A DNA stretch of 64,000 nt from an uncultured Prevotellaceae bacterium (GTDB lineage: Bacteria > Bacteroidota > Bacteroidia > Bacteroidales > Bacteroidaceae): the NCBI GenBank assembly GCA_902769705.1, contig CACXPX010000002.1, positions 62,001-126,000 on the forward strand, given 5' to 3'. Shown here in pieces: positions 7,979 to 15,568 of the stretch. The translations under genes were made by a program, and so were the position numbers. Under the pieces are notes generated by a model. That model had not been told where the DNA came from and ran no database searches. It was given only the letters and a program-made list of their open reading frames with translations. Each line of letters begins with the position of its first letter. The stretch's first letter is position 1.

Positions 7979-10036
7979 TTATTTCACCACAAACTTGCGG
8001 CCGTCCTTTATGTAGATGCCCTTCCTAATTTGACCATTTGACCATTTACTATTTGACAATTTGCGGCCCTGCAGGTCGTAGGTGGGGGATTCCTTTTCAT
8101 CGCTTGAGATGAGGCTGATGTCTGAACTATCCATTTCCTGGATGTTCTTGAACTTGCCCCATTCCTTGTGTTTGGCATAGACCTCCCGACAGCCTTCGGG
8201 AACCAACAACACACAATCGCCGATGGTGCTGAATTCACGGAATGACAACGCATCTGTGGAAGGCGGAACTTTCGAGAGGCACCTGACTTCTGAAAGATTT
8301 ATCGATTTGAATACTCTTGTTTTCAGCGTATGGACGTTCTCGCCCAAAGTGAGCGATTTCAACGCCCCATTATAGTCAGTATAAAAGGCGTAATCTCCGA
8401 TGATTTCTGTCTCGGCAGGGGTCACGTAGTTTTCCGAATGGTATCGTGGGAACTTGTAGAGCACCTTCTTGTCTTTTGAGAAGAGCACTCCGTCTATCGA
8501 GCAATACGCGGGATTGTCGTCGGCCACTCTGATTTCTTTCAAGTAATTGCCATAGTAGAAAGCCTTGTGACAGTCTGTCACCTGACTCGGAATGTCTATC
8601 TCTGTCAAGTTGAAACAACTATTGAAAGCCGTCCAACCTATCTGCTTCACTCCCTCGCCAAGGTCGATGTGCTTGAATCGGCCGCCATCGAACGCCCAAT
8701 CGCGTACAACTTTGATGTTCTTGGACAATCTCACGGAGTTGCAATTGAGTGTTTTCAGGCTTTGCACCTCCACAACGGGGAATGTTATGCCTTCAAACTC
8801 CACGTTGTCGACGATAATCGCATCGCCCTTGCAGGTTTGGTTATAGGCTACGCTAGGGAAACTTGGATGAAAGGGCGTGTATGGGTCAACATGTATATCT
8901 TGGTTAACCAAATCCTCATCAATCACATACGCTTGGTCGTTGTCCCAATCCACTTTATAATAGATGCTGTCTTTATAAACGAAGGGTCTGTATGAACCAG
9001 TCAGGTTTAGAGGGTTGTAAAGTTGGTGAGAAGTCGAAGGTGGAACGGTGGGCTCCTCGGATGTCTCCACTATCTTGGAGAACTTGCCCCAGTTTTTATC
9101 CTGTTCGTAATATTGTTTACACCCCTTCGGAACATACAACGTACACTTGGAGATGTTGTCGAAACCGTCAAACTGCCCATCGACATAAATCTTGCTTGAA
9201 TTTAAAACCCATGCGGGAGGCTGTGCGGTCTTTGAATATATCTCCCGCAGCGTCCTGTTGTTCTTGAACGCTTCTTTGCCCACGCCGACCAGGCTCTCGC
9301 TGAGCACCAAGGTCTTCAGGCGGCTGTTGTCGGTGGCAGGGTCGCTGTCACACGAGAACGCCCTGTCGTTGATATACATGGTCCCTTCAGGAACCACGTA
9401 TGTCTCGCATTTGGCCATGGGGAATTTCTGGAGCGCCACACCTCTTCTGTTGAACAACACGCCATCAATGTCCTTCAAGTTTTCATTCATTTTGTCCACG
9501 ACAAACTGTTGGATGGATGTGTTCAACTCAAAACCGGTGTGCTTTTTCAAATAGCGGGAGACCTCCATGCGAGTGAGGTTCATGCAGCCATCGAACGCCC
9601 CTGCGTTGATGGTGTTCACCTTCGGAGAGAGTTCCAATTTGCTGAACTTCCCTCGGCGCATCGACAAAATCCGTCCTTCGTTGATTTTGACCGAGGGGTT
9701 CTTCAGGTCTTCCAAGGTGATGGCATCAATCCAACGTTTCTCGTTCTTAAATACCACGCTGTCGGGAACTACCAGAGCCCCTTTGCAGAAACCGACGTCA
9801 AACGAAGGGAAGTCCACTTTGTCAGGATACTTGGCCACAAAGGCGTTCACGATATTGCGATCTACGACTTGAACATATTCATCATATATTCTATTATTAT
9901 AACAACGTATTTGATAGTAAATGCTGTCGTCATAAAACACTTGGTCGAAATAGCTGCCATCGCTGTGCTGAGCCAAAGCGGTGTTGGCCAACAGCGGCAG
10001 GAATACCGAGAGAATAATCAATACTGTCTTTTTCAT
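7979..10036 (-). CDS. BspA-like leucine-rich-repeat protein with duplicated module
   Basis: A 685-residue secreted protein with a signal peptide (MKKTVLIILSVFLPLLANTALAQ), LRR_5-type repeats and a T9SS-like tag (KGIYIKDGRKFVVK). The mature part is a tandem duplication. Both halves run through SIYYQ or SIYYK, a CKG-VV strand, AFDG, DGVLF followed by KFP, a YVVPEG- or YVTPAE-type strand, and a closing VPKGCKQYYEQDKNWGKF or VPEGCREVYAKHKEWGKF. The gene has its own promoter and a good AGGAGG site before the ATG. It is first in a probable operon with the LRR gene at 5679-7949. The function is inferred only from the family: surface adhesion or binding. Confidence 0.88.
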   Translation of the reverse strand: MKKTVLIILSVFLPLLANTALAQHSDGSYFDQVFYDDSIYYQIRCYNNRIYDEYVQVVDRNIVNAFVAKYPDKVDFPSFDVGFCKGALVVPDSVVFKNEKRWIDAITLEDLKNPSVKINEGRILSMRRGKFSKLELSPKVNTINAGAFDGCMNLTRMEVSRYLKKHTGFELNTSIQQFVVDKMNENLKDIDGVLFNRRGVALQKFPMAKCETYVVPEGTMYINDRAFSCDSDPATDNSRLKTLVLSESLVGVGKEAFKNNRTLREIYSKTAQPPAWVLNSSKIYVDGQFDGFDNISKCTLYVPKGCKQYYEQDKNWGKFSKIVETSEEPTVPPSTSHQLYNPLNLTGSYRPFVYKDSIYYKVDWDNDQAYVIDEDLVNQDIHVDPYTPFHPSFPSVAYNQTCKGDAIIVDNVEFEGITFPVVEVQSLKTLNCNSVRLSKNIKVVRDWAFDGGRFKHIDLGEGVKQIGWTAFNSCFNLTEIDIPSQVTDCHKAFYYGNYLKEIRVADDNPAYCSIDGVLFSKDKKVLYKFPRYHSENYVTPAETEIIGDYAFYTDYNGALKSLTLGENVHTLKTRVFKSINLSEVRCLSKVPPSTDALSFREFSTIGDCVLLVPEGCREVYAKHKEWGKFKNIQEMDSSDISLISSDEKESPTYDLQGRKLSNSKWSNGQIRKGIYIKDGRKFVVK

Positions 10037-10063
10037 TGTCGTTTCCTCCTGTTATTCTTTGTT

Positions 10064-10072
10064 GCAAATATA
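10064..10072 (-). promoter_or_regulatory. Promoter -7 element for the BspA-like pair
   Basis: The - strand reads TATATTTGC about 28 bp before the ATG at 10036, with TTGC about 20 bp further upstream as a candidate -33 element. Confidence 0.7.
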
Positions 10073-10198
10073 GGCAAAAGATTTAGAATATGCAATGGCT
10101 ATATACCATAATTCTATATCTTAAACGAACGGGCATTGCAAATCTTGCATGGGATTCCCCGTTTTCTAAAGATCCACTTCCAGTTTTTGTATATACAC

Positions 10199-10438
10199 AA
10201 AAAACGTGGACTATTTACATCGTCTACGCTTATCGAGGCATCGCCAAACGCCTTTGCTACTTCAACGAGTAAAAGCCCACGCCCATGGCGTGAGCATTAA
10301 CTTTTACTCTTGTAGCTTAACTTGATTTTGGCGAATTTCGATAAGCAAGAATATAAAGCTAACGCTTCATCCTATATGTCCTTGATGCTTTCGCATCGAT
10401 ATCTATCTTAGCCCATAGGCAATCTGTTTAAATGGTTC
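10199..10438 (-). ncRNA. Candidate structured non-coding RNA with own promoter and terminator
   Basis: No reading frame of note lies here, but the stretch is rich in nested pairing. On the + strand coordinates the arms are: GCTTATCGA 10228-10236 with TCGATAAGC 10338-10346; CGCCAAA 10242-10248 with TTTGGCG 10327-10333; GCTAC 10256-10260 with GTAGC 10312-10316; GAGTAAAAG 10267-10275 with CTTTTACTC 10301-10309; CACGCC 10278-10283 with GGCGTG 10287-10292. Extra hairpins lie at 10356-10367 and 10384-10397. A promoter faces it on the - strand, and a stem at 10205-10228 followed by six T residues (- strand) can terminate it. The expected length is ~240 nt. The RNA family was not recognised; 6S-like RNA or one of the Bacteroidales RNA motifs are possibilities. 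A transposon-derived hairpin is the alternative. Confidence 0.6.
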
Positions 10439-10443
10439 ACTTT

Positions 10444-10476
10444 GCAAATATAGATGATTTTCTGGAAATTTCCAAA
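10444..10476 (-). promoter_or_regulatory. Promoter for the candidate ncRNA
   Basis: The - strand has TATATTTGC at 10444-10452, preceded by TTTG roughly 20 bp upstream. This is the consensus -33/-7 spacing of Bacteroidota promoters. Confidence 0.65.
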
Positions 10477-11620
10477 CAATCAGCTGAAAAGTTGTTGTTA
10501 ATGCTAAACAAAAGCCTTGTAGAGAAGGTCGCGATTAAATGAGAGCAGAGCCGAACGAAAAGGAGCTCGATAGGAACAGCAAGTAAGTAATCACGACCGA
10601 GTCATTCCAATTCCAGTTATTCCAATTAAATAATGAGGGGTCATTCCTATTTCTAAAGACCATATAACTTATTGATATATAGATAGTTATATTTAATTAT
10701 ATATAATAAGAGGAGTTGGGATACCCTTAAAAAAGAAACTGGAATAACTGGAATATTGGAATACGCAATCTATTTGACTCTTCTAAAATACTGATTATCA
10801 ATGAGATACGATTCTACAAAAGGCTTACACCTGTGATTTAATACCTGTAAAAAGGACAAAAACATGCTGTTTTTTCCTCTAAAAGACCTCAAAAAACGTG
10901 CTTGAGACGCTTGTTTTGATGATTTTCCCTATCATTTTCGTTCATTTATGCGATTTTGAAAATCAACATCCTACTCGCATTTGAAAGGTTTTTAGCGGTC
11001 AAATGGACAATCTACATTCATTTTTCGATTTTTTTTGTCCGAATAATGGTCATTCGTGTTGAAAAACATATCTCCATTAATGCCCGTGCGATGTTCATGA
11101 ATAATTATAATCCTCAGGATTGGAATTTGTCAAGATAATTCTGACGGTCTTGCTGATGAAGGTTGTGAATGGTTTTGGGCTCAGTAACCCGCCCGTTTCG
11201 CAACGGGCAAGGCACCAAACAGCGTGGGAAATGGCTGGTTTCCCAAAACTTCAACTATAATTTTTTATTTTTTGTTGCAACAATGCCACCACTCGCATAA
11301 CACATTGGGAAACAAGTAGTTAATGTGTTGCAAAAGCGTGGCATTGGTGGCTACCACACGGCGGTAACAAAATTGTTCTTGCAAGGTGGTTTTTTTATAA
11401 AATAATTCGGAATAATTTATCCCTAAAGGTGGAAGCGTAAAGGGTTCAAAGAGGAGTGGAAGGAGAACTGCATAGCTGGCGGAGGAATAGGGAGGGCTGT
11501 CGCCACGAACGGGAACAACAGGATGAAAGGAAAGCAGGGCTTTTGTTTGCCCTATATCAAATTCTGCCACGAGGAGTGGAAATATTGTTGTGTTCGTTTC
11601 GGTATCTCGATTTTTTGCAG
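10477..11620. other. Gene-free region with inverted repeats
   Basis: I see no convincing gene in these ~1.1 kb. It contains an imperfect inverted repeat (10604-10623 with 10741-10762, arms built on ATTCCAGTTATTCC) around an AT-rich centre. GGTCG at 10527 pairs with CGACC at 10594 around a 15-residue frame (10539-10586). There is a hairpin GCCCGTT-TCGC-AACGGGC near 11191-11208, and a larger hairpin at 11283-11344 (ATGCCAC with GTGGCAT, inner AACACATT with AATGTGTT). An ACCAC/GGTGGT stem followed by seven T lies near 11353-11399. These could be remnants of a small mobile element or further RNA signals. Confidence 0.5.
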
Positions 11621-11629
11621 TAACTTTGC
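11621..11629 (+). promoter_or_regulatory. Promoter -7 element for gpmI
   Basis: TAACTTTGC, a strong match to the Bacteroidota -7 element, 39 bp before the gpmI ATG. It also argues against the longer frame from 11633, whose first codons would lie at the transcription start. Confidence 0.75.
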
Positions 11630-11668
11630 ACGTTGAAAGCAAATAATAGAACAAACAACAATAGAATT

Positions 11669-13192
11669 ATGGCAAAGAAAGCACTCCTAATGATTCTCGA
11701 CGGATGGGGAATCGGACAGCACGGAAAGGGCGACGTCATCTACAACACGCCGACTCCTTATCTGGATTATCTCACAGCAGTTTCGGCTCACTCGCAGCTG
11801 CAGGCTTCGGGCGAAGACGTAGGTCTTCCCGACGGCCAGATGGGAAACTCTGAAGTGGGTCACCTCAACATCGGCGCAGGCCGCATTGTCTATCAGGACC
11901 TTGTGAAGATCAACCGCGCCTGCAAGGACGGCTCCATCATGGAGAATCCGCAGGTGAAGGCCGCATACACTTACGCCAAGGAACAAGGCAAGAAGCTCCA
12001 CTTGATGGGACTGTGCTCCGACGGCGGCGTGCACTCCAGCCTCGACCATCTGTTCAAACTCATCGAGATAGGTAAGGCTTACGGGCTGAAGAACCAGGTG
12101 TTCGTGCATTGCTTCATGGACGGTCGCGACACTGACCCGCGCTCGGGAAAGGGATTCATCCAGCAGGTGACTGACACTTGTGCACAAAACGATGCAGCCA
12201 TCGCCTCCATCGTGGGACGCTTCTATGCCATGGACCGCGACAAGCGTTGGGAGCGCGTGAAAGAGGCTTACGACCTGGTGGTGGCCGGACAAGGCAAACA
12301 AGCCACCGACATGGTTCAGGCTATGCAGGAGTCGTATGACGAGGGCGTGACCGATGAGTTCATCAAGCCCATCCACAACGCCAAGGTCAACGGTGTGATT
12401 GAGGAAGGCGACGTGGTGATTTTCATCAACTTCCGCAACGACCGCGCCAAGGAGCTCACCATCGTCCTGACGCAGGAGGACATGCCCGATGCCGGCATGA
12501 AGACCATCCCCGGACTGCAATACTACTGCATGACTCCGTACGATGCCAAGTTCACGGGCGTGAACATCCTGTTCCCGAAAGAGAACGTGGAAGACACGCT
12601 GGGCGAGTATCTTTCCAAGCAAGGCAAGAAGCAGCTGCATACCGCTGAGACCGAGAAGTATGCTCACGTGACCTTCTTCTTCAACGGCGGACGCGAGAAG
12701 CCCTTCGAAGGTGAAGACCGCATTCTGGTGGCATCGCCGAAGGTGGCCACTTACGACCTGAAGCCCGAGATGTCGGCTTATGAGGTGAAGGACAAGCTTG
12801 TGGCTTCTATCAAGACACAACAATACGACTTCATCGTCGTGAACTTCGCCAATGGAGATATGGTGGGACACACGGGTGTCTACAACGCTATTGCCAAAGC
12901 AGTATGGGCAGTAGACCGCTGTGTGCGCGACGTCATCGAGACCGCCAAGAAGAACGACTACGAAGCCATCATCATTGCCGACCACGGAAATGCCGACAAC
13001 GCCATCAATCCCGACGGCACACCCAACACAGCCCACTCGCTGAACCCCGTGCCCTTCATCTATGTGACGGACAACAACTCGGCAACGGTAAAGGACGGCC
13101 GTCTAGCCGACGTAGCTCCCTCTATCCTCCACATCATGGGATTGGAGCAGCCTGCCGACATGACGGGCGAATGTCTCATCAGCGACAATTAA
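11669..13192 (+). CDS. gpmI: 2,3-bisphosphoglycerate-independent phosphoglycerate mutase
   Basis: Cytoplasmic glycolytic enzyme converting 3- to 2-phosphoglycerate; 507 residues, the normal length. The start [16 protein letters not shown] places the metal-binding Asp at residue 11. The phosphoserine nucleophile is Ser61 in [17 protein letters not shown]. Other conserved blocks are [49 protein letters not shown] and ADHGNADN. An in-frame TTG start at 11633 was rejected because the promoter overlaps its upstream region. The gene stands alone, with a hairpin terminator 25 bp after its stop. Confidence 0.97.
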   Translation: MAKKALLMILDGWGIGQHGKGDVIYNTPTPYLDYLTAVSAHSQLQASGEDVGLPDGQMGNSEVGHLNIGAGRIVYQDLVKINRACKDGSIMENPQVKAAYTYAKEQGKKLHLMGLCSDGGVHSSLDHLFKLIEIGKAYGLKNQVFVHCFMDGRDTDPRSGKGFIQQVTDTCAQNDAAIASIVGRFYAMDRDKRWERVKEAYDLVVAGQGKQATDMVQAMQESYDEGVTDEFIKPIHNAKVNGVIEEGDVVIFINFRNDRAKELTIVLTQEDMPDAGMKTIPGLQYYCMTPYDAKFTGVNILFPKENVEDTLGEYLSKQGKKQLHTAETEKYAHVTFFFNGGREKPFEGEDRILVASPKVATYDLKPEMSAYEVKDKLVASIKTQQYDFIVVNFANGDMVGHTGVYNAIAKAVWAVDRCVRDVIETAKKNDYEAIIIADHGNADNAINPDGTPNTAHSLNPVPFIYVTDNNSATVKDGRLADVAPSILHIMGLEQPADMTGECLISDN

Positions 13193-13216
13193 TCAGCTAT
13201 TTATAGCGTTCATATC

Positions 13217-13263
13217 AAAAAAAGGAGCGCCTGTCAGATGTTCTCTGGCAGGCGTTCGCTTTT
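13217..13263 (+). terminator. Terminator after gpmI
   Basis: A long hairpin (GCGCCTGTCAGA paired with TCTGGCAGGCGT, imperfect) is flanked by A-rich sequence and followed by TTTT. Confidence 0.75.
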
Positions 13264-13337
13264 CAATTCCATACAAAAACAACAACATTGTACGAAAAAT
13301 AATCGGTATCTATCGCGTTGTTGTCAGAATAATTGTG

Positions 13338-13346
13338 TAACTTCGC
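13338..13346 (+). promoter_or_regulatory. Probable promoter -7 element for ung
   Basis: TAACTTCGC is one mismatch from the usual TAACTTTGC and sits 25 bp before the ATG at 13372. Confidence 0.5.
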
Positions 13347-13371
13347 AGACAGAAACCAATGTGAAAGCGCT

Positions 13372-14037
13372 ATGAACGTACAAATAGAAGAGTCGTGGAA
13401 ACGCCATCTGCAAGAGGAATTTGACAAGCCTTACTTCGCCCAACTGACAGGAAAGGTCAGACAGGAGTATCAGGCTGGGACGTGCTATCCTCCGGGTCGG
13501 CTGATTTTCAATGCCTTCAACCTTTGTCCGTTTGACGAGGTGAAGGTCGTAATCATTGGGCAAGACCCTTACCACGAGCCAGGCCAAGCGCACGGACTGA
13601 GTTTCTCGGTGCAGGATGGAGTGCAGTTTCCACCCTCGCTCCAGAACATTTTCAAGGAGATTCACGACGATTTGGGAACTCCCATTCCCACGACAGGCGA
13701 CCTCTCACGGTGGGCTAAGCAAGGCGTATTGCTGCTCAATGCATCGCTCACGGTGCGTGCCCATCAGGCCAACAGCCACGCCACATTGGGTTGGCAGACG
13801 TTCACCGACGCTGCTATCAGGGCGTTGGCAACCCAGCGCGAGCATTTGGTTTATATGCTATGGGGCGGTTTTGCCCGTGGAAAATCGTATATGATTGACA
13901 AACAACGCAACCTGGTATTGGAGTCGGTTCACCCTTCTCCACTTTCGGCCAACCGAGGAGGATGGTTCGGGCAGCACCAGTTCTCGCGTTGCAACGAATA
14001 TCTGAAACAACACGGCATCGCGCCGATTGAATGGTGA
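13372..14037 (+). CDS. ung: Uracil-DNA glycosylase, family 1
   Basis: Removes uracil from DNA to start base-excision repair; 221 residues. The water-activating motif GQDPYH is at residues 63-68 (Asp65). The uracil-binding LLNAS is at 121-125, and the DNA-intercalation loop HPSPLSA starts at His187. The frame is open further upstream to a TTG at 13333, but the ATG at 13372 gives the family's usual N-terminal length and leaves room for the promoter. The next gene starts one base after the stop, so the two are probably translationally coupled. Confidence 0.96.
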   Translation: MNVQIEESWKRHLQEEFDKPYFAQLTGKVRQEYQAGTCYPPGRLIFNAFNLCPFDEVKVVIIGQDPYHEPGQAHGLSFSVQDGVQFPPSLQNIFKEIHDDLGTPIPTTGDLSRWAKQGVLLLNASLTVRAHQANSHATLGWQTFTDAAIRALATQREHLVYMLWGGFARGKSYMIDKQRNLVLESVHPSPLSANRGGWFGQHQFSRCNEYLKQHGIAPIEW

Positions 14038-14038
14038 T

Positions 14039-14662
14039 ATGAGCAAACAGATTCCCCCCATCCTGCTGCTAGGCGACGTGTTGGTGTCTTCCGACATTCT
14101 GACTGAGAAGTTTTGCTGCGACCTTGCTGCCTGTAAAGGCGAGTGCTGCGTAGAGGGAGACGAAGGCGCGCCTGTGACAATGGATGAGATTGCACAAATC
14201 GAGGATTGTCTTGATGCTGTCTGGGGTGACTTGTCAGCCTCGGCACAGTCGGTCATCGACCGTAAAGGCATAGCCTATACCGACCGCGATGGCGAACTTG
14301 TCACGAGTATTGTGAACGGAAAGGACTGCGTGTTCACTTACTACGACGACCTGACCGACCGCGAAACGGGGAATGTGATTGAGGGTTGCTGCCTGTGTGC
14401 ATTGGAGAAAGCCTGTAGGGCTGGCAAGACCCAATTCATGAAACCCATCAGCTGTGCACTCTACCCCATCCGCGAGAAGCAGTTTGCCAACGGACTGGTG
14501 GGGTTGAACTATAACCGATGGAAAGTTTGCAAAGATGCCGTCGTCAAAGGCGAGGAACTCGGAATGCCCGTCTATCAGTTCTTAGCCGAACCTTTAAAAC
14601 GACGGTTTGGCGACAAATGGTATGAGGAACTGTGCCAATTAGCGCAACAATTGTTGGGCTGA
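14039..14662 (+). CDS. DUF3109 family cysteine-rich protein
   Basis: A 207-residue cytoplasmic protein of the DUF3109 family, which resembles the zinc/iron-chelating YkgJ group. Visible cysteine clusters are CCDLAACKGECC (about residues 26-37), GCCLCALEKAC and ISCALYPIR, with one more cysteine in WKVCKD. The pattern suggests a bound metal or Fe-S cluster, but the biochemical role is unknown. The ATG at 14039 lies one base after the ung stop and is preferred to a TTG at 14027. The 3' end overlaps the convergent AraC gene by 24 bp. Confidence 0.85.
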   Translation: MSKQIPPILLLGDVLVSSDILTEKFCCDLAACKGECCVEGDEGAPVTMDEIAQIEDCLDAVWGDLSASAQSVIDRKGIAYTDRDGELVTSIVNGKDCVFTYYDDLTDRETGNVIEGCCLCALEKACRAGKTQFMKPISCALYPIREKQFANGLVGLNYNRWKVCKDAVVKGEELGMPVYQFLAEPLKRRFGDKWYEELCQLAQQLLG

Positions 14663-15562
14663 CGGCGTGGGCGAAATCACTTTTCCGCCTTTCCGATATT
14701 CCGAAGGCGACATTCCCACATGCTCTTTGAAGTATTTCCCGAGAAACGACTGGTTGGGGAAATTCAGGTCTTGCGCGATTTCCTTGATGCTCTTAGTGGA
14801 ATTCCGCAAGAGCACTCTGATTTCGAGCGTTACGTAGTTGTCAATCCATTCGTTGGGTGTGCGCCGACTGATTTGCTTAATGGTTTCGGAAAGATATTTG
14901 GGCGAGATGCACATCTGCTGTCCATACCAGTTGACACGCCGCTCGTGCCGGAAGTTTTTCTCGACGAGTAGGATGAACTGGGTGAAGATGGACTCAGCGC
15001 GAGTCTGCCGCTTGTCGTTGATACATTGCATCTTGTAGATGACATTGCTGAGGTCGTAGAACATCGTCGAAAGCAATGCCGACACCGTTTCACGGCGGAA
15101 ATGGTGTGTAGGGTCGCCGACTTTTCGTTTCAATATCTGCAGATAACTCAAAACCGTGTCAACCTCTTGCTGAGTCAAGTGGCAGACTGGATGGTTGCGG
15201 GAAAACAAGAACAACGAAGACAACTCGTGGACGCCCTTGATGGTTTCATCAAAGAACTCTTGGGATATCATAATGGCCTTGCCATGACAGTCGCGGCTGA
15301 ACATGTAGTCATCGGTCACCTGCCCTTCGCTAATGATAATGATGTCATTGGGATAGACGGTATGTTGCTCGGTATCAACGCTATATTGCACCTTCCCGCT
15401 CAAACAGACAGCCAGCAATTTGCACCCCATACGGCGGGGCTCGTTAGGCAAAGGCAGTTCGGCGATGTCGTCGAAGAACATCAAGTCGTTGTCTATATAT
15501 GCTCCTTTATAGACGCTTTTCGCCGACTCGATAGTGATGAGTTGAAGTTTCTGTTCATTCAT
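14639..15562 (-). CDS. AraC family transcriptional regulator
   Basis: A 307-residue regulator with an N-terminal cupin-like sensing domain (about residues 30-150) and a C-terminal double helix-turn-helix. The latter includes YLSETIKQISRRTPNEWID, IKEIAQDLNFPNQSFLGKYF and the closing GMSPSEYRK. It starts 6 bp after the GH95 gene on the same strand, so it is almost certainly cotranscribed with it. It may therefore respond to the sugar released by that enzyme, which is an inference. Its last 24 bp overlap the end of the DUF3109 gene on the other strand. Confidence 0.92.
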   Translation of the reverse strand: MNEQKLQLITIESAKSVYKGAYIDNDLMFFDDIAELPLPNEPRRMGCKLLAVCLSGKVQYSVDTEQHTVYPNDIIIISEGQVTDDYMFSRDCHGKAIMISQEFFDETIKGVHELSSLFLFSRNHPVCHLTQQEVDTVLSYLQILKRKVGDPTHHFRRETVSALLSTMFYDLSNVIYKMQCINDKRQTRAESIFTQFILLVEKNFRHERRVNWYGQQMCISPKYLSETIKQISRRTPNEWIDNYVTLEIRVLLRNSTKSIKEIAQDLNFPNQSFLGKYFKEHVGMSPSEYRKGGKVISPTPSAQQLLR

Positions 15563-15568
15563 TCTTCT

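Noticed and set aside
10539-10586. A 15-codon frame starting MRAEPNEKEL
   Set aside because: Too short to support as a gene; it lies between the arms of an inverted repeat and is more likely part of a repeat element.
11265-11654. Open frame of 129 codons on the - strand before gpmI
   Set aside because: It overlaps the gpmI promoter and the 11283-11344 hairpin, and the translation shows no domain or plausible signal.
11687-13036. Long antisense open frame (449 codons) opposite gpmI
   Set aside because: It is a shadow of gpmI caused by codon bias in a GC-rich gene; gpmI has full family motifs.
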